Assembly (NCBI GenBank): GCA_025055055.1 | Contig: JANWYX010000345.1 | Location: forward strand, 1-17,444 | Source: Caldilinea sp. | Lineage (GTDB): Bacteria > Chloroflexota > Anaerolineae > Caldilineales > Caldilineaceae | Length of the DNA: 17,444 nucleotides | Reading direction: 5' to 3' | Shown: piece after piece, positions 1 to 7,386 of the stretch | How positions within the stretch are numbered: the stretch's first letter is position 1 | How the letters are laid out: each line of letters starts with the position of its first letter | Translations under genes and position numbers: made by a program | The notes under the pieces: model-generated | The model's input: the letters and a program-made list of their open reading frames with translations, nothing else | Databases searched by the model: none | Told to the model about the DNA's origin: nothing

Positions 1-171
1 CGTCGGGATGTGGGCGCTGAAGGTCTGCTCAAACAGCACGCCCTCCTGGGCGAAGCGATCGAGATGCGGCGTTGTGAGACGATGATAGCCGTAGCAGCTC
101 ATGTGATCTCGCCGCAGCGAGTCGATGCCCAGGAGAATGATATTCGGTTTGCGATTGCGACGCGCAGGCAT
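1..171 (-). CDS. Sulfatase, N-terminal fragment (gene continues past left edge)
   Basis: Only the first 57 codons lie in the window; the rest is off the left edge. The translation opens with a short basic stretch, then a hydrophobic strand (NIILLGIDSLRRDHMSCYGY) and TTPHLDRFAQEGVLFEQTFS. This is the start of the alkaline-phosphatase-like sulfatase fold. The Asp in GIDSLRRDH corresponds to the first calcium ligand, and the D-S/T-LR-x-DH variant is common among sulfatases. The Cys or Ser that becomes formylglycine would lie just beyond the edge, so activity and substrate cannot be judged. No signal peptide is seen, so the product is probably cytoplasmic. The ATG at 171 follows an AGGAAGGA ribosome site about 7 bases upstream. 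It is the last visible gene of the minus-strand cluster, 83 bp after the sulfotransferase gene, and is probably co-transcribed with it. Related phosphodiesterases or phosphonate hydrolases of the same fold are the alternatives. Confidence 0.88.
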   Translation of the reverse strand, partial: MPARRNRKPNIILLGIDSLRRDHMSCYGYHRLTTPHLDRFAQEGVLFEQTFSAHIPT

Positions 172-205
172 ATAGTTTTCCTTCCTACTGGTTTTGAGAT
201 GAAGG

Positions 206-251
206 GTGGTTCGTGTTGCATCAGGCGCTCATGCCACGGAACACGCACCAC
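206..251. other. Intergenic stem-loop between sulfotransferase and sulfatase genes
   Basis: GTGGT (206-210) pairs with ACCAC (247-251), and CGTGTT (212-217) pairs with AACACG (240-245), with one T/C mismatch between them. A further GCAT/ATGC pairing lies inside. No U-run follows on the minus-strand transcript, so it looks more like an intercistronic structure or RNA-stability element than an intrinsic terminator. On the plus strand a short TTTT follows at 253-256. Confidence 0.4.
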
Positions 252-254
252 GTT

Positions 255-1049
255 TTACTCCGGTATTTCGTAGCCGAACTCGCGCATGCCGGCTTCCAGA
301 AAATCAAAATAGCTGACGCCTTCGTCCCGGCCATAACGACCGACGGCTTCACGGCGCACGATGATGCGCGCCAGCGGGATGCCCAGGTAGGCCTCCAGCC
401 GCGCCAGCGTCTCTTCCTGACGATTGACGAAGTCTTCAAAACGCACCACGATCCAGTTGGCCGGCTTGGGCGTCGCCGCCACGATGGCGTATTGATACTG
501 CCAAGAGATGGCGCGACGCATACGCCAGATTAGCTCCTCCATCTGCTCCGGCGTCTCGGCGCGAGTCACCAGGTCGGGGTAGCGCTCGCGCAGGAGCTGC
601 TCGGCGTCGGGCTGCGACACGCCGAAGTCGGCGAGATTGTCGGTCAAATGGCGCGCCAGGATATTGTCGCGCGGGTTACGCACCCAGTAGATGTATTTGA
701 TCTCCGGAAACAGGCGCACGATCCAGGGGAAGACGAGCGTTGTCTCCGGAATTTTCCAGCCTTTGTGCTCCTCCTTGGCCGACAGGACTTTATGTAAGTA
801 AGTGTGAATCAGGTCGGTGAATTCATCGGGAATCGGCATCGTATGGAGCGCGCTGAAATCCCACTCCAGGCCGCCTTTCCACTCCACATAGTGCGCCAAC
901 ACGCGGCAGGCTTCGTACATTGCCTGGGGCGGCAGCAAGTCGCCTGACCGATTGAGCGGCTCGCCCATAAAAACGTTGCTGGCGATCAGGGTGTGCGATA
1001 TGGCACGCGTGCCACCATGGCCGCGGCCGATGATTGTGATCAGGGACAT
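255..1049 (-). CDS. Sulfotransferase-family protein (PAPS-dependent type)
   Basis: The 264-residue product begins with a phosphate-binding loop, IGRGHGGTRAIS (residues 7-18). This corresponds to the 5'-phosphosulfate-binding site that sulfotransferases place right after their first beta strand. Residues 121-133 (YWVRNPRDNILAR) match the 3'-phosphate-binding motif, with Arg124 and Asp128 in the expected places. The family moves sulfate from PAPS to a hydroxyl or amine on a sugar, lipid or peptide. No signal peptide or membrane segment is evident, so it is probably cytoplasmic. The acceptor cannot be read from sequence. The ATG at 1049 has AAGG about 8 bases upstream. The gene sits between two oxidoreductase genes and a sulfatase gene, which hints at sulfated-compound metabolism. 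The loop lacks a Lys in the usual position (GRGHGGTR), so a non-sulfotransferase nucleotide-binding role is possible. Confidence 0.72.
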   Translation of the reverse strand: MSLITIIGRGHGGTRAISHTLIASNVFMGEPLNRSGDLLPPQAMYEACRVLAHYVEWKGGLEWDFSALHTMPIPDEFTDLIHTYLHKVLSAKEEHKGWKIPETTLVFPWIVRLFPEIKYIYWVRNPRDNILARHLTDNLADFGVSQPDAEQLLRERYPDLVTRAETPEQMEELIWRMRRAISWQYQYAIVAATPKPANWIVVRFEDFVNRQEETLARLEAYLGIPLARIIVRREAVGRYGRDEGVSYFDFLEAGMREFGYEIPE

Positions 1050-1126
1050 TGCAGTAGCCTTCTATGCTTGCAGTTCTGGACGATGGTTTCTGCTTTCACG
1101 GTGTTGGGTGATGGGTGTTGCATTTG

Positions 1127-1144
1127 ACATCGGTTGCACGATGT
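1127..1144. promoter_or_regulatory. Candidate operator palindrome upstream of sulfotransferase gene
   Basis: ACATCG (1127-1132), a six-base spacer GTTGCA, and CGATGT (1139-1144) form a perfect 6+6 inverted repeat about 80 bp upstream of the sulfotransferase start. On the minus strand a TAAAAT sequence (1162-1157) resembles a -10 box and lies just upstream, so a repressor bound here would cover the start of the transcript. No convincing -35 box is seen. The regulator is unknown and no regulator gene is in the window. Confidence 0.35.
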
Positions 1145-1167
1145 TGGACACGTAACATTTTATTTTT

Positions 1168-1202
1168 TGTTTTTCGTTTGTGTTTTTCGCATGTGTTTTT
1201 TG
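1168..1202. repeat. Three imperfect 13-bp tandem units (TGTTTTTCG core)
   Basis: TGTTTTTCG starts at 1168 and 1181, and TGTTTTTTG starts at 1194, giving an exact 13-bp period with variable four-base linkers (TTTG, CATG). The array lies 6 bp beyond the stop codon of the oxidoreductase gene ending at 1208. On the minus-strand transcript it reads as A-rich units. It may be part of the spacer promoter, a protein-binding array, or simple slippage. Confidence 0.5.
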
Positions 1203-1207
1203 GCCCG

Positions 1208-2266
1208 TTATGCTTGCAACGGAAACAGGATACGCCGTCCCTCTTGTGCGGAGCGATAGGCGGCGAGCACCATTTCCACAGCTACACGGCCATCCCGCGC
1301 CGTGGCAGGCGGCTCGCGATCCTGCAGGATGCAGTCCATGAAGGCGCGCGGCACAGCGGCGATGCGCTCGGCGTGGCCGGCGGGAATCGGAATGTTCAAA
1401 TCCTGCCACGAAGTCTCCCCGCGGCGGTAGAGCTTCAGGGCGATGGGATGCGGGGGAAGTGCGACGTTGGTCGAAACGAGGTCGTCATGGTTCTGGATGA
1501 TAACGCCCTGATCGCCGTACACTTCGCAGGTGTTTTCTCCGGCCAGGGCGACAGACGAGTTGACCAGCACCGCCATGGCGCCGCTCGCGTACCGATAGAT
1601 GGCTACGCCCGTGTCGTCGGGCGCCACATGGGTCACCGTGTTGCCGATCTCGGCCATGACGCTCAACGGATAGCCGAGAATCCAGTGCAGAAAGTCGGCG
1701 GCATGGACGGCGTCGTCCATAAACATGCCCATGTTCTTCTCCGGATCGAGATGCCAGCGCGTAGGTCCATGGATGAACGCGTCGTTGAGCAGCACCGGGA
1801 TGCAATGGCGACGACGCACGAGGCCGATCCTGCCGACGGCGCCCTCTTCGATCAACTGCTTGATCTTTTGATTGGAGGGATCGTGGCGCATCTGAAAGGC
1901 CATCATGAACTTGACGCCGGCGGCCTCCACTGCCGCGCTCATGCGATCGCAGTCGGCCAGCGTCAACGCCATCGGCTTTTGGCAGAGGATGTGCTTGCCT
2001 GCGGCTGCGGCGGCCACCGTTATCTCGGCGTGACGATGGGTTTCGCAGGTAACGATCACCGCCTGCACGTTGGGATCGTCGAGCGCATCCTCCAGATGCG
2101 GCGAATAGCGCATGCCATAGCGGGCGGCCATCGATGCCCCGCGCTGAGAGTCCTCGTCCCAACAGGCCGCCAACCGCACATCGTTGTAGGTCGCCAGCCG
2201 GTCACAGTAGATGGCAGCGTGCCCGTGAGCGAAGCTGAGCACAGCCACGCCGAGCTTTGTCGTCAT
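1208..2266 (-). CDS. Gfo/Idh/MocA-family oxidoreductase with atypical dinucleotide-binding motif
   Basis: The product has 352 residues, a normal length for this NAD(P)-dependent family, which oxidises or reduces sugars, sugar derivatives and inositols in the cytoplasm. The N-terminal Rossmann region reads VAVLSFAHGHAAIY (residues 7-20). The usual G-x-G-x-x-G is replaced by S-F-A-H-G-H. The Lys of the EKP motif is kept as CQKP (Lys97), and the catalytic-type His/Asp pair appears as DDAVHAADF (His188, Asp191). A C-terminal beta-sheet domain follows, ending LFPLQA. The ATG at 2266 is chosen because it starts the recognisable domain and has AGGGTGAAGG just upstream. The same frame stays open far upstream, but that stretch is antisense-free shadow over the neighbouring gene. 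It lies 20 bp after the other oxidoreductase gene, so the two are co-transcribed. The substrate is not identifiable. Confidence 0.9.
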   Translation of the reverse strand: MTTKLGVAVLSFAHGHAAIYCDRLATYNDVRLAACWDEDSQRGASMAARYGMRYSPHLEDALDDPNVQAVIVTCETHRHAEITVAAAAAGKHILCQKPMALTLADCDRMSAAVEAAGVKFMMAFQMRHDPSNQKIKQLIEEGAVGRIGLVRRRHCIPVLLNDAFIHGPTRWHLDPEKNMGMFMDDAVHAADFLHWILGYPLSVMAEIGNTVTHVAPDDTGVAIYRYASGAMAVLVNSSVALAGENTCEVYGDQGVIIQNHDDLVSTNVALPPHPIALKLYRRGETSWQDLNIPIPAGHAERIAAVPRAFMDCILQDREPPATARDGRVAVEMVLAAYRSAQEGRRILFPLQA

Positions 2267-2286
2267 CCCTTCACCCTGATAGCCGT

Positions 2287-3285
<999 letters not shown>

Positions 3286-3324
3286 ATTGACAATCCTTCT
3301 GTAGCGCTCTTTAGATGACGAAAT

Positions 3325-4380
3325 TCACTGTACTTTCGATGGAGTTGGTAACAGGCCCGCAGCGTGACGTGCTGCATTTTCTTCCCCGACAACCTTGGGA
3401 TCATACAGGAAACATTTGACAGCGCGTCCATCCACTTGATGCACTCCGGGAATCTGTTGGCGGCAAATGTCCATTGCGTATGGACAGCGGGAGACAAAAC
3501 GGCAACTGGTCAGACGATACTCGTCAATGTCGGTGACGGCCAGACCAGAGGTTCGTGGCCATTTCTTATCTGGATCGGCGCGAGGGATTGACTCTTTGAG
3601 GTTGCGAGTGTATGGATGCAATGGACGACCCAGCACATTTTCCACCGGCCCCATTTCGACGATCCACCCCCGCAGCATCACCGCAATGCGGTCTGCGGAA
3701 TAGAAAGCGGTAGCCAGATCATGGGTGATATAGATGATGCTGACGCCTTGCTGCTCCTTCAGACGACGAAACATGTTGACAACGGACATACGCAGCGATG
3801 CATCCAGCATAGATACCGGCTCATCAGCTACGATGAGAGATGGCCTGGTGATTAAGGCGCGCGCTACAGCCACACGTTGCGCCTGACCACCGGAGAGCTC
3901 GTTAGGATATCGCCCCTTAATCTCCGCCAGCGAAAGCCCGACCTCCTGCAATACATGGTCGACGTAGCGATCCATCTCGCTCTTCGAGGTCATTTGAAAA
4001 TTTTTCACCGTTTCATAGAGATAACGGTCGATGCGATTTAAGGGGTTGAAAGCAGCGAATGGGTCTTGAAACACAGGCTGCACTTCTTTATAGAACCACC
4101 TGCGCTTATCTTGCTTGGAAAGACGATTCAAATCGCGGCCCTTATAGGTCAGCACACCGGACGAAGATTTTTCCATCCCTAGCAACATTCTCGCTAGTGT
4201 CGTCTTCCCACTACCGCTTTCGCCGGCGATCGAGAAAATTTCCGGGCGATCGGTCGACATCGTGAAGGAGACGTCGTCTACCGCATGAAATTTTATCGAA
4301 GACAATCCGTTGCGGATATGAAAAATCTTCGTAACATTTTCAGCGTATAAAAGCTGCGATTCAGCGTTTTTCTGCATCAT
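3325..4380 (-). CDS. ABC importer ATPase, OppF/DppF type
   Basis: This 351-residue ATPase powers the importer encoded upstream, from the cytoplasmic face. Motifs are complete: Walker A GESGSGKTT (residues 53-61), signature LSGGQAQR (162-169), Walker B LIVADEPVSMLD (182-193) and switch His220. The C-terminal oligopeptide-transporter extension carries the expected cysteines (CRFVSRCPYAMDIC and VKCFLY), which in some family members hold an iron-sulfur cluster. The ATG at 4380 overlaps the end of the partner ATPase gene by 20 bp and has AGGG about 7 bases upstream. The adjacent second ATG is an equal alternative. The overlap implies translational coupling and a heterodimeric ATPase. Substrate class (peptide or oligosaccharide) cannot be told from the ATPase. 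Confidence 0.94.
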   Translation of the reverse strand: MMQKNAESQLLYAENVTKIFHIRNGLSSIKFHAVDDVSFTMSTDRPEIFSIAGESGSGKTTLARMLLGMEKSSSGVLTYKGRDLNRLSKQDKRRWFYKEVQPVFQDPFAAFNPLNRIDRYLYETVKNFQMTSKSEMDRYVDHVLQEVGLSLAEIKGRYPNELSGGQAQRVAVARALITRPSLIVADEPVSMLDASLRMSVVNMFRRLKEQQGVSIIYITHDLATAFYSADRIAVMLRGWIVEMGPVENVLGRPLHPYTRNLKESIPRADPDKKWPRTSGLAVTDIDEYRLTSCRFVSRCPYAMDICRQQIPGVHQVDGRAVKCFLYDPKVVGEENAARHAAGLLPTPSKVQ

Positions 4381-5374
4381 GAACCAACCCTATTTCTTCA
4401 GTAACCAGGTGGCAAGCAACGCGATGATTGCTGTTTAGATACACCATCTGAGGCTCAAGGTTCTTGCATTTTTCTATCGCCAGGGGGCAACGAGGGTGAA
4501 ATCGACAACCCGAAGGTGGATTATCCAATGCCGGAGGACGTCCCGGAATGCTCTCGCGCTCGACGCGTTCATCCAGGTCGGGCAACGAGTGAATCAAGTA
4601 GTGAGTATATGGATGGCGCGGAGTCTTCAAAATGGTGCGGGCGTCCGCCTCCTCCACAATCTGTCCCGCATACAGTACAGCGATGCGTTCCGCCAGGTTA
4701 GCGTGCACTCCTAAATCGTGCGTGATGAGCACGATCGTGCTCCCTTCGCGTTCCTGGACGTCTTTGAGCAATTGAATCACGCCTCGCTGCACAACAACAT
4801 CCAAAGCCGTGGTGGGTTCATCTACAAAAATGAGGCGCGGCCACAGAATGGTCGCCAAGGCAATGGTCACGCGCTGGCGCATGCCACCTGAAAGTTGGTG
4901 AGGATAAGCAGTCAATACGGACTCAGGCAGACCCAACTCGGTGAGATATTTGCGCGTCATTTCTCTGGACTCGCGCTTACTCACCTGGCGATGCGCCGAA
5001 ATGAAGTCATGAAACTGATCCTGAATACGGCGCACCGGATTAAGTACATGCATAGAGCCTTGCGGGACATAGGAAATTTCTTTCCAGCGTAGGTCGCTGA
5101 TCTCCTGCTCGCTCATCTCGAGTGCATTGACGACCATCTCGCCAAACACATATTTCACCGTTCCTTCGACTACAGTGAGCGGTGGTTTATGTGCAGCCAT
5201 TAATACGCGCAATAGGGTCGATTTGCCGCAACCGGACTCGCCGGCGATGCCGTAAATCTCCCCCTCGCGGATCGTCATGGAAATGCCGTCCACGGCGCGC
5301 ACCGTTCGCTTCACGCCATAGGCTTGGGTGATGTAATAAGCGCGTAGATTCTCGACTTCCACTAAGTTGCCCAC
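4361..5374 (-). CDS. ABC importer ATPase, OppD/DppD type
   Basis: The 337-residue product is the second ATPase of the importer. It has Walker A GESGCGKST (residues 45-53), Q-loop Gln105, signature LSGGMRQR (161-168), Walker B LIFVDEPTTALD (181-192) and switch His219. Its C-terminal oligopeptide-transporter domain has four cysteines (GCRFHPRCP, EKC, RVACHL). The start is GTG at 5374, with GGATAGGA 4-5 bases upstream. No better in-frame ATG lies before the first conserved strand. It starts 5 bp after the permease stop codon and overlaps the OppF-type gene, so all three are surely co-transcribed. Confidence 0.94.
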   Translation of the reverse strand: MGNLVEVENLRAYYITQAYGVKRTVRAVDGISMTIREGEIYGIAGESGCGKSTLLRVLMAAHKPPLTVVEGTVKYVFGEMVVNALEMSEQEISDLRWKEISYVPQGSMHVLNPVRRIQDQFHDFISAHRQVSKRESREMTRKYLTELGLPESVLTAYPHQLSGGMRQRVTIALATILWPRLIFVDEPTTALDVVVQRGVIQLLKDVQEREGSTIVLITHDLGVHANLAERIAVLYAGQIVEEADARTILKTPRHPYTHYLIHSLPDLDERVERESIPGRPPALDNPPSGCRFHPRCPLAIEKCKNLEPQMVYLNSNHRVACHLVTEEIGLVHDAEKR

Positions 5375-5379
5375 AGTTC

Positions 5380-6240
5380 CTATCCCTTAACCCTCAAACG
5401 CGCCAACCGGGTGCGAGGATCCAGGTAGACGCTCAATCCGATCGAGATTAAATAAAAGCCAACAACCACAACGATGGTGGCGACCACCGGTGGAATCAAC
5501 ATCCAGGTGCGGTTGCTCAACAATGCCTGATAGTAGTTGCCCCAGTATAGCATCGTGCCGATCGTCTGTGCCGTCAGATCGGTCAATCCCAATACGGAAA
5601 GCGTTACTTCAAAGCCGATCGCAAACAGGAAGCCGCTCACGACATCCGCCAACAAAAAAGGAATCAAGAAGGGCAAATGCTCGCGAGTCACGATTTTGAA
5701 GGTGCTCATGCCGGAGAAAACGCCGGTGTGGGTGAACTCTCGCTCTCGCAATGAGAGCGCTTGTGCGCGATAACGCTTGGAAGGATACGCCCAATCCAGT
5801 AGACCAATCAACACAGCTAATCCGAGCATCGAGAGTTGCCCACGCAAAATAGAGGCAAGCAAAATGACGAGCGGCAACCTGGGAATCACGATAAAGCTAT
5901 CGACAAATGTCGACACAGTGCGGTCGAACCAACCGCCCAAATACCCTGCAGTCATTCCCAAAAGCACCCCGATGCCGCGGCCGATGACAACCGCAACGCC
6001 GGCAATAACAAGCGTATTGCGCACGGCGAAAGTAAGCATCCAAAACACATCTTGCCCTGTCGAGGTCGTCCCCAGAAGATACTCTTGAGAAGGCGGACGG
6101 TTACGTGGTACGGCTCGACGGTCGTCCGGCGCGTAAGGCGAAACAAAAGAGAGCGCCGCCATAATTAGCGCCAGACTCAATAAGATCACGCCGATGCGAA
6201 ACGACGGGCTAAACCGGAGTAGGTCGCGAAAAATTACCAT
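5380..6240 (-). CDS. ABC importer permease, OppC/DppC type
   Basis: This integral membrane subunit (286 residues from the start chosen) has an N-terminal membrane helix (GVILLSLALIMAALSFV), a periplasm-side loop containing LLGTTSTGQDVFWML, typical of OppC-type permeases, and about five further helices. The cytoplasmic EAA-type loop, which docks on the ATPases, is around YRAQALSLREREFTHTGVFSG. I start it at the ATG at 6240 because AAAAGGA lies about 6 bases upstream. A TTG nine codons earlier (6267) has no ribosome site. It lies 41 bp after the other permease gene and 5 bp before the OppD-type gene. Confidence 0.93.
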   Translation of the reverse strand: MVIFRDLLRFSPSFRIGVILLSLALIMAALSFVSPYAPDDRRAVPRNRPPSQEYLLGTTSTGQDVFWMLTFAVRNTLVIAGVAVVIGRGIGVLLGMTAGYLGGWFDRTVSTFVDSFIVIPRLPLVILLASILRGQLSMLGLAVLIGLLDWAYPSKRYRAQALSLREREFTHTGVFSGMSTFKIVTREHLPFLIPFLLADVVSGFLFAIGFEVTLSVLGLTDLTAQTIGTMLYWGNYYQALLSNRTWMLIPPVVATIVVVVGFYLISIGLSVYLDPRTRLARLRVKG

Positions 6241-6281
6241 GCCAGTCCTTTTTATGCTGTCAATCAAACACGAACGATCGA

Positions 6282-7280
6282 TTAGCGCAGCCGAACTCTT
6301 GGGTCAAACAGCGGATAGGTTAGGTCCACCAACAGCGAGGCAGTCGCAACGCCGATGATGGACAGAAGCGTAATGCCCATAATCAAATTGTAATCGGCGG
6401 AGATAATTCCATTGTATAGTGTGCTGCCAATGCCCGGATAGCTAAAGACGATCTCAGTAATGAGCGCCCCCTCGAAGATGGCGCCTAAAGAAAGCGCCAG
6501 ATCGGTGACCTGCGGCAGCATGGTGTTGCGAATGATGAAAACGCCCAAAATTTTGCGCTTGGGGAGAGCGGCGATTTCGGCGTAGGTGACGTAGTCGCTG
6601 GTGCGTTCGCTTGTCGTAAGCGCTTTGGCCATCAAAAAGCGAAAGGCAGTCGCCCCGATAATCACCGAAATGGCCGGGAGAAAACTATGGCGCAAAATGC
6701 TGCCGAAGTACCCCAAGGAAAAGCTTGGGGTTCCCGAAGCGCCGCCCACCAATGGGAAAATGGGCAGATAATAGGCAAAGAGCATAAGCAGTGTGAAAGC
6801 GATGATGAAATAAGGTACCGGATACACCACGATGACGATGCTTTCCATCACGCGCGTCCACAAGCGGTTTGGGAAATAGCCGGCCAGCGTCCCTAAAAAG
6901 ATGCCTAAGACCCACGAGAGCACAACAGCTGTGCCGAGCAACCCTATGCTCCACCAGATGCCATTTGCGATCATGGCGTTGACCGACATGGGAAAGGAGC
7001 TGAAGGATGGGCCTAAATCGCCGGAAAGCACTCGCTTCCAGAAGGCGATGTACTGATCGAACAGCGATCCTTTCAAACCATATAGGTCTTCAAGCGATTC
7101 GCGCAAAGCAATGGTTGCTTCCGGGCTGAGCGTCTGAAATGCCGTCAGACGAGAGACAGCTTGCTCAACAGGATTGATCGGAGAAAGACGTGGGATTAAA
7201 AAGGTGAGTGTAACGCCAATGAAGATGACCAGGGCCCACTGGAGAATCCTGGGAATGATATACGTTTTTAGTAAAGTCAT
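6282..7280 (-). CDS. ABC importer permease, OppB/DppB type
   Basis: This integral membrane subunit (332 residues from the ATG at 7280) has the OppB-type layout: a first helix (WALVIFIGVTLTFLIP), a long external loop with LYGLKGSLFDQYIAFW and LGPSFSSFP, then five helices. The EAA loop (YVTYAEIAALPKRKIL) couples to an ATPase. FSYPGIGSTLYNGI and the terminal LTYPLFDPRVRLR are hallmarks of the family. The start is uncertain: the ATG at 7280 begins right before the first helix but has a weak ribosome site, while a TTG at 7319 has GAGGG only 3 bases upstream and would add 13 residues. It follows the binding-protein gene after a 106-bp spacer with a strong hairpin. Confidence 0.92.
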   Translation of the reverse strand: MTLLKTYIIPRILQWALVIFIGVTLTFLIPRLSPINPVEQAVSRLTAFQTLSPEATIALRESLEDLYGLKGSLFDQYIAFWKRVLSGDLGPSFSSFPMSVNAMIANGIWWSIGLLGTAVVLSWVLGIFLGTLAGYFPNRLWTRVMESIVIVVYPVPYFIIAFTLLMLFAYYLPIFPLVGGASGTPSFSLGYFGSILRHSFLPAISVIIGATAFRFLMAKALTTSERTSDYVTYAEIAALPKRKILGVFIIRNTMLPQVTDLALSLGAIFEGALITEIVFSYPGIGSTLYNGIISADYNLIMGITLLSIIGVATASLLVDLTYPLFDPRVRLR

Positions 7281-7337
7281 GATTTGAACGCCCGAACTAA
7301 CCTCTAAGAAACTCGCCAAATGCCCTCGGCGTGACCA

Positions 7338-7372
7338 CCACCCAGGAAGCGGTGGTTGCGCTTCCTGGGTGG
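7338..7372. other. Perfect 13-bp intercistronic hairpin between binding protein and permease genes
   Basis: CCACCCAGGAAGC (7338-7350) and GCTTCCTGGGTGG (7360-7372) are exact inverted repeats around a 9-base loop. No U-run follows in the direction of transcription (minus strand), so it is unlikely to stop all transcription. Such hairpins after substrate-binding-protein genes commonly protect the upstream message from 3' decay, giving more binding protein than permease. That role is inferred here. Confidence 0.7.
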
Positions 7373-7386
7373 CAGTTGAACCAACT

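Noticed and set aside
1154..1205. T-rich tract as an intrinsic terminator of the importer operon
   Set aside because: On the transcribed minus strand it reads as A-rich, and no stable stem precedes it in that direction.
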